Shown: positions 1-8,999, numbered from the stretch's first letter. The stretch: DNA of 47,334 nt from Flavobacteriales bacterium MED-G22 (GCA_002457295.1 NTKF01000006.1:1-47334); one strand, 5' to 3'. The notes: generated from the letters alone by a model not told the origin. Translations and numbers: made by a program.

Positions 1-1
1 A

Positions 2-169
2 TTCGATTTAATAAATATTCAGCTTGAATCAAATGTTGAAAAATTTTCTAATAAATCTTTAAGTTCTATTAGAGAAATAAACTATAAAGTGCCCTCCTAT
101 GATGAAATGTTAGTAGACTTGGCACAATATTTTCAATTAAATAAGAACCAATACAACTATAGGGTATGA
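2..169 (+). CDS. C-terminal fragment of unidentified polysaccharide-cluster protein
   Basis: An open frame enters from the left edge and ends at TGA 167-169, giving the last 55 residues of a protein. Its stop overlaps the ATG of the following oxygenase by four bases (ATGA), which is typical of translational coupling, so it belongs to the same operon. The tail is rich in Asn, Tyr and Lys and shows no motif that I recognise. Because the neighbours are surface-polysaccharide genes, a role in glycan synthesis is likely, but this is inference from context only. Confidence 0.6.
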   Translation, partial: FDLINIQLESNVEKFSNKSLSSIREINYKVPSYDEMLVDLAQYFQLNKNQYNYRV

Positions 170-939
170 ACCAAAATATTTTAAGAGAGTTTTCCCTTGA
201 ATGTGAAAATAAAATTCTTGATTCAAAGATCAATCATATTTCAGATGATCCCTTTAAACATTTTTATATAGATAATTTTTTTGAACCAAAATTTGCTGAT
301 GAATTATTACAAAATTTTCCAGTTTTAGAAAGTGATCTCTGGGAAAGAACAAACGATCCTGAAATTGAAGTTAAAATGAGATCCAAATGGTCTTCAGAGT
401 TTGATATTCCTGAAAAAATTGTTGATGCCATTAGAATAATGAACTCAGCCCCGTTTTTAGAATCACTATCAAAAGCATTAGATATACCCAAACTTATACC
501 AGATCCTTATTTTACTGGAGGGGGGTTAAATGTAACGGTTAGTGGTGGTTTATTAGATGTTCATGTTGATGGGAACTATCATGATGCAACTGGGCTCCAT
601 CGTAGAGTCAATGCAATTCTGTATTTAAATCCCGGTTGGCAAGAAGGCTGGGGAGGAGAATTTGGTCTTTATGATAATAAAGGTGAAAATTTGGTTAAAA
701 AAATCACTCCATTACACAACAGATTTATGGCTTTTGACACCAATGATTTAAGTTATCACGGACTACCTGATCCACTTAACTTTCCTGAAGGTCATGCTAG
801 AAGATCAATAATTCTGTATTATTATACAAAAGAGCCTAGACCATCCTCTCAAATAAATGTAGAACAACCCCATTCAGCATTATGGAAAAAAAAGGGATGG
901 ACTGATAAAAGAGGAAATCAAACTCGTGATTTTCAATAA
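166..939 (+). CDS. 2-oxoglutarate/Fe(II)-dependent oxygenase (prolyl-4-hydroxylase-like fold)
   Basis: The 257-residue protein carries the facial triad of 2OG-Fe(II) dioxygenases: His133-x-Asp135 and a distal His198, followed about 14 residues later by Arg212/Arg213, the usual place of the residue that binds 2-oxoglutarate. It also has the typical WGGEF strand turn near residues 162-166. Such enzymes use O2 and 2-oxoglutarate to hydroxylate a substrate in the cytosol. The gene overlaps the upstream gene by four bases and sits two bases before a glycosyltransferase, so it is part of a surface-glycan operon. The substrate is unknown; hydroxylation or another modification of a sugar, an acyl group or a peptide linked to the glycan is possible. 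No signal peptide is seen. Confidence 0.8.
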   Translation: MNQNILREFSLECENKILDSKINHISDDPFKHFYIDNFFEPKFADELLQNFPVLESDLWERTNDPEIEVKMRSKWSSEFDIPEKIVDAIRIMNSAPFLESLSKALDIPKLIPDPYFTGGGLNVTVSGGLLDVHVDGNYHDATGLHRRVNAILYLNPGWQEGWGGEFGLYDNKGENLVKKITPLHNRFMAFDTNDLSYHGLPDPLNFPEGHARRSIILYYYTKEPRPSSQINVEQPHSALWKKKGWTDKRGNQTRDFQ

Positions 940-941
940 AA

Positions 942-2141
942 TTGAAAATTCTAATAATATCTCAATATTTTCACCCTGAAAACCTTCGGATAAATGATCT
1001 AGTTTTTTCTTTAAAAAAAAGGGGACAAGATATTGAGGTATTAACCGGCAAACCAAATTATCCAAAAGGAGATTATTTTAAGGGTTATTCATGGGATGGT
1101 CCTAAAGATGAGAAAATAGAAGGGGTCAAAGTCCATAGAGCCAATTTAATTTTAAGAAAAAAAGGAGGCGGTGTCAAACTATTTCTAAACTACTTCTCCT
1201 TTGTATTTTTTGCCTTTTTTAAAATTTTTCAATTAAAAAAAAAATTCGACAAAGTTTTTATTTATGCTCCATCACCAATTACTGTTGGAATACTTGGAGT
1301 AGTGGCAGCAAGAAGATTTAGATGCAAATCTCACTTATGGGTCCACGATCTATGGCCTGAGTCTGTTCGAGTAGCAGGGGGTATTAAAAGTGGTATTGTT
1401 TTAGGTTTAGTAAATCAGATGACTAAACTGATTTATAGATATACCGATGTAATTTTAGTGCAATCCCCAGAATTTATTCCATACATCAAAAAGCAAAATG
1501 TGGCTGATAACAAGTTAATTTATTATCCTTACTACGCTGAAGATTTCTATAAAGTAGTTGAAAAAGACAAGAACTATTTATCGAAGTTTCCAAAAGGATT
1601 TAATTTGGTTTTTGCTGGAAATATTGGTGTAGCTCAAAGTTTTGACACTATCATAAGTGCTTTCGAAAAGTTAAAAGACCATAACATCAATTTAGTTATA
1701 TTAGGAGACGGAAGAGATAAATCAAGAATTCAAGAGCAAATAAATGAAAAAGGGCTTTCTGATAAATTTTATTTTTTAGGATCCTATCCACCAGAGGAAA
1801 TGCCACATTATTTTGCCTGTGCAGACGCACTTTTAATTACCTTAAAAAAAGCTGACATTTTTTCCTACACTATTCCAGGTAAATTACAATCTTATTTAGC
1901 CTGTGGAAAACCAATTATTGGAGCGTTGGATGGGATTGGAAAAAAAATAATTGAAGAGTCTAAGTCAGGATTATGTGCCCATGCAGAAAACGCTATTGAT
2001 TTGGCAAATAACATCTTTAAATTACACAATTCTACAAAGCAAATTAAAGAGGACTATTCAAAAAATGCCATTAGATATTTTAAACATAACTTTGCGAAAG
2101 AAAAATTACTTTCAGATTTAGAAAAAATTCTAGAAAAATAA
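942..2141 (+). CDS. WbuB-like family 4 glycosyltransferase
   Basis: The 399-residue protein has the GT-B layout of family 4 glycosyltransferases. The N-terminal half opens with a KILIIS strand, and the [10 protein letters not shown] and GKPNYPKG segments are typical of WbuB-type enzymes, which transfer N-acetyl-L-fucosamine-like sugars in O-antigen synthesis. The C-terminal half has the nucleotide-sugar region with FAGNIG and the later [13 protein letters not shown] segment. The start is TTG at 942, two bases after the previous stop; there is no nearby in-frame ATG giving a full N-terminus. It probably acts at the cytosolic face of the inner membrane on a lipid-linked glycan. Donor specificity cannot be read from the sequence. 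Confidence 0.85.
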   Translation: MKILIISQYFHPENLRINDLVFSLKKRGQDIEVLTGKPNYPKGDYFKGYSWDGPKDEKIEGVKVHRANLILRKKGGGVKLFLNYFSFVFFAFFKIFQLKKKFDKVFIYAPSPITVGILGVVAARRFRCKSHLWVHDLWPESVRVAGGIKSGIVLGLVNQMTKLIYRYTDVILVQSPEFIPYIKKQNVADNKLIYYPYYAEDFYKVVEKDKNYLSKFPKGFNLVFAGNIGVAQSFDTIISAFEKLKDHNINLVILGDGRDKSRIQEQINEKGLSDKFYFLGSYPPEEMPHYFACADALLITLKKADIFSYTIPGKLQSYLACGKPIIGALDGIGKKIIEESKSGLCAHAENAIDLANNIFKLHNSTKQIKEDYSKNAIRYFKHNFAKEKLLSDLEKILEK

Positions 2142-2145
2142 TTTT

Positions 2146-3021
2146 ATGAAAGCTATTGTTCTTGCTGGCGGTACTGGATCCCGACTTTTCCCTGTGACTT
2201 TGGGAGTTTCCAAACAATTGCTTCCGGTGTATGACAAGCCCATGATTTATTACCCACTTTCAACCCTACTTTTAGCAGGTATGAAAGAAGTTTTATTAAT
2301 CAGTACCCCAGAAGATATTGGCTGTTATAAGCGTCTATTGGGTGACGGTTCTCAATGGGGTATAAAGATAAGTTATGCCATACAAGAAAAGCCTAACGGT
2401 TTAGCTGAAGCCTTCTTATTGGGTGAAAAGTTCATAGCAAACGATCCTGTTTGCTTGGTTTTAGGAGACAATATATTTTATGGCGAGGGTCTCGAAATAC
2501 TGCTCAATAAAGCAAGAAAAAGGGCTGTGTCTAGTTCTCAAGCCACTGTTTTTGGATATACGGTAAAAAATCCACAGCGCTATGGCGTAATCGAGTTTGA
2601 CTCCGAAGGGAAGGCACTATCTATTGAAGAAAAACCAAAAGAGCCCAAAAGTGATAAAGCCGTGGTGGGCCTCTATTTTTATCCTAATTCGGTTGTTGAA
2701 ATAGCAAAAAAAGTAACCCCTTCTCCTCGAGGAGAAGTAGAAATTACCAGTGTCAATCAAGCTTTTCTTAACGCTGGGGTATTACATGTTGAACAGCTAG
2801 GAAGAGGTTTTGCCTGGTTAGACACTGGCACTCACGAATCTTTGATAGCTGCTGGGCAATTCATTCAAACCATCGAAAAACGGCAAGGTTTAAAAGTAGG
2901 GTGTCTAGAAGAAATTGCCTATGAAAATGGTCTTATATCTAAGAAAGAATTGCTAAAGCAAGCACAAAAACTCCAAAACACCACCTATGGAGATTATCTT
3001 TCAGAGCGTTATTCTCAGTAG
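2146..3021 (+). CDS. rfbA: Glucose-1-phosphate thymidylyltransferase
   Basis: The 291-residue enzyme makes dTDP-glucose from dTTP and glucose-1-phosphate, the first step of dTDP-L-rhamnose synthesis. The nucleotide-binding signature GGTGSRLFP is at residues 8-16, followed by the [12 protein letters not shown] segment with the conserved Lys and Asp. The catalytic GDNIFYG strand and LDTGTHE follow further on. Length matches the family (about 290). It begins four bases after the glycosyltransferase stop and is followed by a 129-base gap before rfbC, the only clear break in this cluster. Confidence 0.97.
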   Translation: MKAIVLAGGTGSRLFPVTLGVSKQLLPVYDKPMIYYPLSTLLLAGMKEVLLISTPEDIGCYKRLLGDGSQWGIKISYAIQEKPNGLAEAFLLGEKFIANDPVCLVLGDNIFYGEGLEILLNKARKRAVSSSQATVFGYTVKNPQRYGVIEFDSEGKALSIEEKPKEPKSDKAVVGLYFYPNSVVEIAKKVTPSPRGEVEITSVNQAFLNAGVLHVEQLGRGFAWLDTGTHESLIAAGQFIQTIEKRQGLKVGCLEEIAYENGLISKKELLKQAQKLQNTTYGDYLSERYSQ

Positions 3022-3150
3022 TAAAAATCACATTCTCTTTTTAGAACGAGATATGTTTTTTATTTATTTAGGGTTATGAAAGTTGAACCCGGCATAAAAT
3101 GGATTTAAGAAGGTGAATAAAAATTGGTTAATTTTAAAACAATGGATTAA
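3022..3150 (+). other. Intergenic gap inside the rhamnose gene set
   Basis: This 129-base AT-rich stretch separates rfbA from rfbC. It contains a small inverted repeat, GGGTT 3071-3075 and AACCC 3086-3090, and a weak promoter-like segment near 3124-3136 (TTGG followed by TAATTTTA). I see no gene, no strong terminator and no good -33/-7 promoter pair. Weak internal transcription start or RNA processing are both possible. Confidence 0.3.
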
Positions 3151-3723
3151 ATGACAATAATTGATACCCCATTTAAAAATGTCTTTTTACTAAAAGCTAC
3201 CTTACATAAAGATAAAAGAGGAGGTTTTATGGAACACCATAATCACAAAAATTTTAAAGCCTCAACAGGGCACGATATACAATTTTGCCAAGACAATCTC
3301 ACCTATTCCAAAAGAGGAGTTTTACGAGGTCTTCATTATCAATTGCCACCATACAGCCAGTCTAAATTAGTCAGTGTCATTCAAGGCGAAGTTTTGGATG
3401 TGGTCGTTGATATCCGCAAAGGCTCGCCCACTTTTGGACAGCATTTCAGCCAACTCTTAAATGATAAAAATCAATTACAACTCTTTATTTCTAGGGGTTT
3501 TGCTCATGGCTTTATAACACTCAGTGAAACTTCAATTTTTACCTATAAAGTAGATCAATATTACAATCCTCAAAGTGAGGGAAGTATAGCTCCTGATGAC
3601 CCATTTCTCAACATTGATTGGAAACTCGACAAAAAAAATTGGATTCTATCAGATAAAGATCGGCAGCATCCATATATAGAAAAAGCACGGCTTTTCGATT
3701 TCATAGAAGATTTGTATGTCTAA
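3151..3723 (+). CDS. rfbC: dTDP-4-dehydrorhamnose 3,5-epimerase
   Basis: The 190-residue cupin-fold epimerase inverts C3 and C5 of dTDP-4-keto-6-deoxyglucose. The catalytic His is in RGLHYQ (His62), and the DVVVDIRKGSPTFG strand pair and the SRGFAHGF segment are diagnostic. Length fits the family (about 180-190). The gene overlaps rfbD by eight bases, so the two are translated from one transcript. Confidence 0.97.
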   Translation: MTIIDTPFKNVFLLKATLHKDKRGGFMEHHNHKNFKASTGHDIQFCQDNLTYSKRGVLRGLHYQLPPYSQSKLVSVIQGEVLDVVVDIRKGSPTFGQHFSQLLNDKNQLQLFISRGFAHGFITLSETSIFTYKVDQYYNPQSEGSIAPDDPFLNIDWKLDKKNWILSDKDRQHPYIEKARLFDFIEDLYV

Positions 3724-4570
3724 TTATATTGTTACAGGTGCCAATGGTCAATTAGCAAGATGTTTCAAAGCTTTACATTCAAACTTCCCTAGAATAAACC
3801 TTCATTTTGCTAATGAAGAGGAGATGGATATTACTGATCGTCACATTTTGTCAGCCTTTTTTAAAAAAAAATCTTTTGATGGGATAATAAATTGTGCCGC
3901 TTATACTGCTGTTGATCAGGCAGAGAATGAGAAGGAAAAGGCGCACATAATTAACATTCAAGGCGTAAAAAATATTGTTGAAATTTGCCAATTAAACAAC
4001 TTTAAATTAGTTCATTTTTCTACAGATTATGTTTTTGATGGTTCTATAAAAACCTTTTACAAAGAAACAGATCAATACAATCCATTAGGCATTTATGGTC
4101 AATCAAAGGCAAAAGGAGAGGAGATTATTTTTGATTCAAATATCAATGCGGTTGTGGTCAGAACCTCTTGGTTATTTAGCCCTTATGGGAAAAACTTTCT
4201 AAAAACTATATTAAACTTAGCAAAAAGTAAAAAGACCATTCAGGTGGTGAATGATCAATTTGGTCGGCCCACTTCCGGACTTTCACTTGCTAGGAACATA
4301 CTCAAACACATAGAGCATCCAGATTTTTGGAAATTTAGGTGCTTCCATTTCGCTAATAAAGGCAAAGCGTCTTGGTATGATTTAGCAAAGGAAATTGTAA
4401 TTCAACATCGGTTAGATGTTAAAATTGAGCCTATACAAACCAAAGATTATCCTACAATTGCAACTAGACCCAAAAATGCAGTTTTATCCACTAACCGATT
4501 TGAAAACACCTTACATTTGACCATTCCCAATTGGCAAACTGCCTTAAAGGAATGTTTGGAACACATTTAA
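3716..4570 (+). CDS. rfbD: dTDP-4-dehydrorhamnose reductase
   Basis: The 284-residue short-chain dehydrogenase reduces the 4-keto group to give dTDP-L-rhamnose with NAD(P)H. The nucleotide-binding TGANGQLAR motif is at residues 7-15. STDYVFDG and the YGQSK catalytic Tyr-x3-Lys follow. The start overlaps the end of rfbC by eight bases and the stop overlaps the rfbB start as TAATG. The enzyme completes the pathway supplied by rfbA, rfbB and rfbC. Confidence 0.96.
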   Translation: MSNYIVTGANGQLARCFKALHSNFPRINLHFANEEEMDITDRHILSAFFKKKSFDGIINCAAYTAVDQAENEKEKAHIINIQGVKNIVEICQLNNFKLVHFSTDYVFDGSIKTFYKETDQYNPLGIYGQSKAKGEEIIFDSNINAVVVRTSWLFSPYGKNFLKTILNLAKSKKTIQVVNDQFGRPTSGLSLARNILKHIEHPDFWKFRCFHFANKGKASWYDLAKEIVIQHRLDVKIEPIQTKDYPTIATRPKNAVLSTNRFENTLHLTIPNWQTALKECLEHI

Positions 4571-5571
4571 TGGCTAAAAAACAGAATATATTAATTACTG
4601 GAGGTGCGGGGTTCATAGGTTCTCATGTTGTTTTAGAGTTTGTAAAAAAATATCCACATTATAAAATTATAAATTTTGATATTCTTAGCTATGCTGCAGA
4701 TCTAAACTATGTTGCTGAGGTATCAAATGCGCCGAATTATCATTTTGAAAAAGGAGACCTTAGAGAAAGGAAAACGGTGCAAAAGATCTTTTATAAATAT
4801 GACTTTGACGCTGTAATTCATTTAGCAGCAGAATCGCATGTAGACAATTCCATAAAAGACCCATTAGGTTTTGCATCAACCAATGTAATGGGCACACTAA
4901 ATCTTCTAGAAACAGCAAGAAACCATTGGGGTAACCATCCGAAAAACAAACGTTTCTATCACATATCAACAGATGAAGTTTTTGGAAGCTTAGAGGATCA
5001 AGGGAGTTTTTCTGAACTAACAGCTTATGATCCGCGTTCACCCTATTCTGCCTCCAAAGCAGCATCTGATCATTTTGTTAGAGCTTATTTTCATACATAT
5101 GGGCTACCAGTGGTATTGTCAAATTGTTCTAATAATTATGGGCCTCATCAATTCCCAGAAAAACTAATTCCACTTTTCATTAAAAATATTGTGGAACAAA
5201 AACCATTGCCAGTTTATGGCACAGGGAAAAATATTCGAGATTGGCTCTATGTGGAAGACCATGCTAAAGCAATTGATCTTATCTTTCATAAAGGCAAAAA
5301 TGGAGAAACCTATGCTGTTGGTGGAAACAATGAAATTAGAAATATTGATCTAGTTGAAATGATCATTAAAATTATCGACAAAAAACTTAATAATCCTCAA
5401 GGCAGTTCTACCTCTTTAATTGAATTTGTTGAAGATAGATTAGGTCACGACTATCGCTATGCCATAAATACCACAAAAATCGAGCAGCAATTGGGCTGGT
5501 CTCCCAAAACAAAGTTTGAAGAAGGGCTCTCAAAGACTGTCTCCTATTTTTTGAGTAAGTTTTCAATATAA
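4570..5571 (+). CDS. rfbB: dTDP-glucose 4,6-dehydratase
   Basis: This extended short-chain dehydrogenase converts dTDP-glucose to the 4-keto-6-deoxy sugar with tightly bound NAD. TGGAGFIGSH lies at residues 10-19, STDEVFG carries the Asp-Glu catalytic pair, and YSASK holds the Tyr-x3-Lys. I place the start at ATG 4570, overlapping the rfbD stop as TAATG, giving 333 residues; an in-frame ATG at 4531 would add 13 residues inside rfbD that lie upstream of the conserved N-terminal strand. Finding rfbB last (A-C-D-B) is unlike the common B-D-A-C order. No clear terminator follows. Confidence 0.96.
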   Translation: MAKKQNILITGGAGFIGSHVVLEFVKKYPHYKIINFDILSYAADLNYVAEVSNAPNYHFEKGDLRERKTVQKIFYKYDFDAVIHLAAESHVDNSIKDPLGFASTNVMGTLNLLETARNHWGNHPKNKRFYHISTDEVFGSLEDQGSFSELTAYDPRSPYSASKAASDHFVRAYFHTYGLPVVLSNCSNNYGPHQFPEKLIPLFIKNIVEQKPLPVYGTGKNIRDWLYVEDHAKAIDLIFHKGKNGETYAVGGNNEIRNIDLVEMIIKIIDKKLNNPQGSSTSLIEFVEDRLGHDYRYAINTTKIEQQLGWSPKTKFEEGLSKTVSYFLSKFSI

Positions 5572-5604
5572 TTTGTAACTTTCTTAAAACAAAACTTAAA
5601 TCCA

Positions 5605-5982
5605 ATGCTTGAAAAATCTTACATAAATACTGCCTTATTGTTTTTTCGCGTTTCTTTTTCACTCTGTTTAATGACACACGGCTATGGAAAATTGATGAAA
5701 TTAATCAATGGTAATTTTGATTTTGCCGACCCTCTAGGCGTAGGATCAATACCGTCCTTACTTTTTACCGTGTTGGGTGAATTTATTGCACCCATTTTTA
5801 TTATACTTGGCTATCGTACTCGCTTGGCTTTAATTTTTTCTATCATTACAACTGGAGTTATAGCTTTTGTTGTCCATGCAGACGATCCTTTTAAAGGAAA
5901 AGAAAAAGCGCTATTGTTCTGCATAGGTTTTATTGCACTCTACCTAACAGGATCAGGTAAATACAGTTTGAGAAAGTCCTAA
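5605..5982 (+). CDS. DoxX family membrane protein
   Basis: The 125-residue protein has about four hydrophobic segments (roughly residues 8-27, 47-66, 71-90 and 100-117) and the short polar THGYGK motif after the first helix, as in the DoxX/DUF417-like family of inner-membrane proteins. The family has been linked to respiratory or redox functions, but the role here is not known. It lies 33 bases after rfbB and 73 bases before rplU, on the same strand, so it could be read through from the rhamnose operon. Its function has no visible tie to either neighbour. Confidence 0.8.
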   Translation: MLEKSYINTALLFFRVSFSLCLMTHGYGKLMKLINGNFDFADPLGVGSIPSLLFTVLGEFIAPIFIILGYRTRLALIFSIITTGVIAFVVHADDPFKGKEKALLFCIGFIALYLTGSGKYSLRKS

Positions 5983-6001
5983 TTTAATAAAACATTAGTG
6001 C

Positions 6002-6031
6002 TTGTTATTTCTTTTGAAAATGGTATATTTG
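6002..6031 (+). promoter_or_regulatory. Promoter of rplU-rpmA
   Basis: TTG at 6002-6004 and TATATTTG at 6024-6031 are 19 bases apart. This is a full match to the Bacteroidota sigma-A promoter pattern (TTG/TTTG, 19-21 bases, TAnnTTTG). A start of transcription near 6037 would leave a leader of about 20 bases before the rplU ATG. Confidence 0.75.
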
Positions 6032-6055
6032 CCCTCCAAAATAATATAATATAGC

Positions 6056-6619
6056 ATGTATGCAATTGTAGAAATAGCAGGGCAGCAATTTAAAGTTGCA
6101 AAAGACCAAAAGCTTTTTGTACATCGCTTAGCTGATAAAGAAGGAGCAAAAGTCTCCTTCGACCAAGTTTATCTTCTAGATGATGGAAAAAAGGTTATTG
6201 TTGGCGCCCCGGCTATCACAGGTGCTTCTGTAGAAGCAACAGTAGTCAATCACCTCAAAGGAGACAAAGTGATTGTTTTTAAGAAAAAAAGAAGAAAAGG
6301 CTATCGAGTTAAAAATGGCCACAGACAAGCGTTAACTGAGCTAGTGATTGAAAAAATTACAGCTTCTGGCGCAAAGGCTAAAAAGCCAGAAACTACGACA
6401 AACCCTAAAGAAGAAACAAAAGGGGCTAATAAACCAGTTTCTACAGGTAAAAAAGCTACCCCAGTAAAGGAAACAGTAAAGAAAGGAGCACCAAAAGAAG
6501 TTACAAAAGACTTTTCTAGTATGACCGTTTCTCAACTTAAAGAAGAGGCTAAAGCAAAAGGTATTCAAGGGATTTCTTCAATGAAGAAAGCTGATTTAAT
6601 TGCTGCACTATCTAAATAA
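6056..6619 (+). CDS. rplU: 50S ribosomal protein L21 with long C-terminal extension
   Basis: Residues 1 to about 103 are a normal L21, opening with YAIVEIAGQQFKV and ending in the basic KKKRRKGYRVKNGHRQ segment that binds 23S rRNA. A further 84 residues follow: a Lys/Thr/Pro/Glu-rich linker (about 104-150) and a compact C-terminal helix pair (about 153-187, TVSQLKEEAKAKGI...KKADLIAAL) that looks like a SAP or Rho-N-type nucleic-acid-binding module. Typical bacterial L21 is about 103 residues; long tails are known in flavobacteria. The gene is followed 16 bases later by rpmA, as in most bacteria. Confidence 0.95.
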   Translation: MYAIVEIAGQQFKVAKDQKLFVHRLADKEGAKVSFDQVYLLDDGKKVIVGAPAITGASVEATVVNHLKGDKVIVFKKKRRKGYRVKNGHRQALTELVIEKITASGAKAKKPETTTNPKEETKGANKPVSTGKKATPVKETVKKGAPKEVTKDFSSMTVSQLKEEAKAKGIQGISSMKKADLIAALSK

Positions 6620-6635
6620 CTAAAATAAGCTTACT

Positions 6636-6896
6636 ATGGCACACAAAAAAGGAGTAGGAAGTTCAAAAAACGGAAGAGAATCAGAATCCAAACGTCTTGG
6701 CGTTAAAATTTTCGGAGGACAAGCAGCCCGAGCGGGAAATATTATTATACGCCAACGTGGAACGGCTCACCGTCCTGGCGAAAATGTCTACTTGGGTAAG
6801 GATCATACGCTCCATGCCAAAGTTGATGGTATTGTAAAATTTACCAAAAAGCAAGGCAACAAGTCGTATGTTTCTATAGAACCCTTCGAGGCATAA
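6636..6896 (+). CDS. rpmA: 50S ribosomal protein L27
   Basis: The 86-residue protein has the L27 signature [18 protein letters not shown] and a basic N-terminus starting MAHKKG, which reaches the peptidyl-transferase centre. It does not have the N-terminal cleaved extension found in Firmicutes. It forms a two-gene operon with rplU and ends just before a strong hairpin terminator. Confidence 0.97.
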   Translation: MAHKKGVGSSKNGRESESKRLGVKIFGGQAARAGNIIIRQRGTAHRPGENVYLGKDHTLHAKVDGIVKFTKKQGNKSYVSIEPFEA

Positions 6897-6913
6897 GTAC
6901 TTGAATAAAAGAA

Positions 6914-6948
6914 TAAAAAAATCCTGCTTAAAAAGCAGGATTTTTTTT
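6914..6948. terminator. Bidirectional rho-independent terminator between rpmA and ahcY
   Basis: ATCCTGCTT at 6921-6929 pairs with AAGCAGGAT at 6933-6941 around a three-base loop. An A-run (6915-6920) precedes and an eight-base T-run (6941-6948) follows, so the hairpin has a U-tract in both directions and can end both the rpmA transcript (plus) and the ahcY transcript (minus). Confidence 0.92.
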
Positions 6949-6988
6949 GGTATAAGCTTAAACAAGAATAACCATCAAACCAGAAGAA

Positions 6989-8308
6989 TCAATATCGATA
7001 ATACTCTGGCTTAAACGGCCCTTTCACAGTCACTCCTATATATTCAGCTTGTTCTTGAGATAAAGCCTCTAATTCAACTCCTAAATGATCTAGATGGAGT
7101 GCAGCAACTTTTTCATCTAGGTGTTTTGGCAACATATATACTTTGTTTTCATAATTATCTGCATGCAACCAAAGCTCAATTTGAGCAAGTGTTTGGTTAG
7201 TAAATGAATTACTCATGACAAAACTTGGATGGCCAGTCGCACAACCTAGATTAACCAATCTTCCTTCAGCTAAAACAATCAGTTGTTTACCTTCTTCTAA
7301 GGTATATAAGTCAACTTGTGGTTTAATTTCTGACTTCGTATGGCCATAGTTTTCATTCAACCAAGCCATGTCAATCTCGTTGTCAAAGTGCCCAATGTTG
7401 CATACAATAGCCTTGTCTTTCATGGCTAAAAAATATTCTTTTTTGAGAATGTCTTTATTTCCCGTGGCGGTACAAACAATATCAGCATTGGCAACTACTG
7501 TAGACAATTTTTTAACTTCATAACCGTCCATTGCAGCTTGTAGAGCACAAATAGGATCAATTTCTGTAACGGTAACTATGGCACCTGCACCTCTAAACGA
7601 AGCAGCCGTTCCTTTACCCACATCACCATACCCACAAACCACTACTCTTTTTCCAGCAAGCATTACGTCTGTAGCGCGTCTTATGGCATCTACGGCACTT
7701 TCTTTACATCCGTATTTATTATCAAATTTTGATTTAGTAACTGAGTCATTAACGTTGATGGCAGGGAGGGGTAGTGTTCCATTTTTCATTCGTTCATAGA
7801 GACGATGAACACCAGTAGTTGTTTCTTCAGAAAGGCCCTTAATATTTTCTATAAGTTCAGGGTAACGGTCTAATACCATATTAGTCAAATCACCTCCATC
7901 ATCTAAAATCATATTTAGAGGTTGTCTTTCTTCTCCAAAGAAAAGGGTCTGTTCTATACACCAGTCAAATTCTTCTTCGTTCATTCCTTTCCAAGCATAA
8001 ACAGCTATACCTGCCTCTGCAATAGCTGCAGCAGCATGGTCTTGAGTAGAAAAAATATTACAAGAGCTCCAAGTAACTTCAGCGCCAAGGGCCACCAAAG
8101 TTTCTATGAGCACGGCAGTTTGAATTGTCATATGCAAACAACCTGCAATTCGAGCTCCTTTTAATGGCTGAGAAGGGCCATATTCCTCCCTTAAAGCCAT
8201 CAGCCCGGGCATTTCTTTTTCAGCTAAAGTAATTTCTTTTCTCCCCCATGAGGCAAGACCGATGTCTTTCACTTTGTAAAAACTCGGTTGGGTCATTTTC
8301 GTTTCCAT
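6989..8308 (-). CDS. ahcY: S-adenosyl-L-homocysteine hydrolase
   Basis: The 439-residue cytosolic enzyme cleaves S-adenosylhomocysteine to adenosine and homocysteine, relieving product inhibition of methyltransferases. It has the NAD-binding [10 protein letters not shown] loop, the substrate-domain segment ending [15 protein letters not shown] (here [13 protein letters not shown]), the SVTKSKFDN catalytic Lys region and the C-terminal KPEYYRY end that completes the NAD site of the partner subunit. Length matches the bacterial/eukaryotic type. It is divergent from the PPTase gene, with a shared 52-base promoter region. Confidence 0.97.
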   Translation of the reverse strand: METKMTQPSFYKVKDIGLASWGRKEITLAEKEMPGLMALREEYGPSQPLKGARIAGCLHMTIQTAVLIETLVALGAEVTWSSCNIFSTQDHAAAAIAEAGIAVYAWKGMNEEEFDWCIEQTLFFGEERQPLNMILDDGGDLTNMVLDRYPELIENIKGLSEETTTGVHRLYERMKNGTLPLPAINVNDSVTKSKFDNKYGCKESAVDAIRRATDVMLAGKRVVVCGYGDVGKGTAASFRGAGAIVTVTEIDPICALQAAMDGYEVKKLSTVVANADIVCTATGNKDILKKEYFLAMKDKAIVCNIGHFDNEIDMAWLNENYGHTKSEIKPQVDLYTLEEGKQLIVLAEGRLVNLGCATGHPSFVMSNSFTNQTLAQIELWLHADNYENKVYMLPKHLDEKVAALHLDHLGVELEALSQEQAEYIGVTVKGPFKPEYYRY

Positions 8309-8313
8309 AGTTG

Positions 8314-8321
8314 TATCTTTG
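8314..8321 (+). promoter_or_regulatory. -7 box for the PPTase/thiamine operon
   Basis: TATCTTTG matches TAnnTTTG exactly. A weak TTG lies at 8288-8290 (23 bases upstream). The box covers an in-frame ATG at 8319, which argues that this ATG is not the translation start and that the PPTase begins at 8361, about 35 bases downstream of the expected transcription start. Confidence 0.5.
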
Positions 8322-8331
8322 TTTGAATCAG

Positions 8332-8361
8332 CAAAATTACAATCTTTCTACGAAAATCAAA
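8332..8361 (-). promoter_or_regulatory. Promoter of ahcY
   Basis: Read on the minus strand, TTTG (8361-8358) is followed after 18 bases by TAATTTTG (8339-8332). This fits the Bacteroidota promoter pattern and gives a transcription start near 8326 and a leader of about 18 bases. It overlaps the first codon of the divergent PPTase gene. Confidence 0.65.
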
Positions 8362-8999
8362 TGCCTATCACCCATAAAGAAGTTATTGACTCAACCACTG
8401 AAATGATGTTGTGGCAAATTACAGAAAGTGAAAACGAATTGAAAAAAGGCTTATCACTTTCCAAAGAAGCGCAAAACCGTCTTTCTGAAAGAAAAAGTGA
8501 TTCTCATCGAAAAGGCTACCTAGCTGTTAGACAACTATTAAATCAGCATGGTATTGCTCCTCAAATACATCAATATGAAGCTAACGGTGCTCCCTATTTA
8601 ACTGATGGACGTTTTATCTCCATTAGTCATACCAAAAACATTGCAGCTATTGTAATTGCAAATTCTCCCGTTGGTATTGACGTAGAACATTATCAACAAA
8701 AGATAATACAAATTGCGCCAAGATTTATGCATCAAAAGGAAATTGACAATACTACTCAAGAAAACAAAATGCACTACTACACTCATTTTTGGACTGCCAA
8801 AGAGGCCATATACAAAGTGTTTAATACAGCTGGAACACATTTTGCTGAACAAATTTATATTCAGCCCTTTTCATCTGAAACAAAAGTTGGAAAAGGACAT
8901 GTCAACATCAAGAACAAAATATTTAACTTCAAGTTACACTTTTTTGATTTTAAAGATTATTGTGTTACTCTTGCCAAAGCTATAAATGTTAAATTATGA
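8361..8999 (+). CDS. Sfp-type 4'-phosphopantetheinyl transferase
   Basis: The protein moves the phosphopantetheine arm from CoA onto a carrier protein. It shows the GIDVE metal-binding motif (Asp107, Glu109) and the WTAKEAIYK motif (Trp144, Lys147, Glu148) of the superfamily. I start it at ATG 8361 (212 residues) because the upstream in-frame ATG 8319 lies in the probable promoter. The stop overlaps the thiamine-binding protein gene by four bases (ATGA), so it leads that operon, though it has no evident thiamine role. No polyketide or peptide synthetase genes are in view; the carrier may be ACP or an aryl-polyene-type carrier elsewhere. Confidence 0.88.
   Translation: MPITHKEVIDSTTEMMLWQITESENELKKGLSLSKEAQNRLSERKSDSHRKGYLAVRQLLNQHGIAPQIHQYEANGAPYLTDGRFISISHTKNIAAIVIANSPVGIDVEHYQQKIIQIAPRFMHQKEIDNTTQENKMHYYTHFWTAKEAIYKVFNTAGTHFAEQIYIQPFSSETKVGKGHVNIKNKIFNFKLHFFDFKDYCVTLAKAINVKL

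Noticed and set aside
3071..3090. The inverted repeat GGGTT/AACCC after rfbA as a terminator.
   Set aside because: The stem is only five pairs with a ten-base loop and no U-run, and rfbC to rfbB continue the same pathway downstream.
4531..4569. An rfbB start at 4531.
   Set aside because: It would add 13 residues inside rfbD; ATG 4570 overlaps the stop as TAATG and puts the NAD-binding motif at the usual distance from the N-terminus.
8319..8360. An earlier ATG start for the PPTase at 8319.
   Set aside because: It lies only ten bases from the divergent ahcY start and is inside an exact TAnnTTTG promoter box; the first conserved part of the protein begins after 8361.
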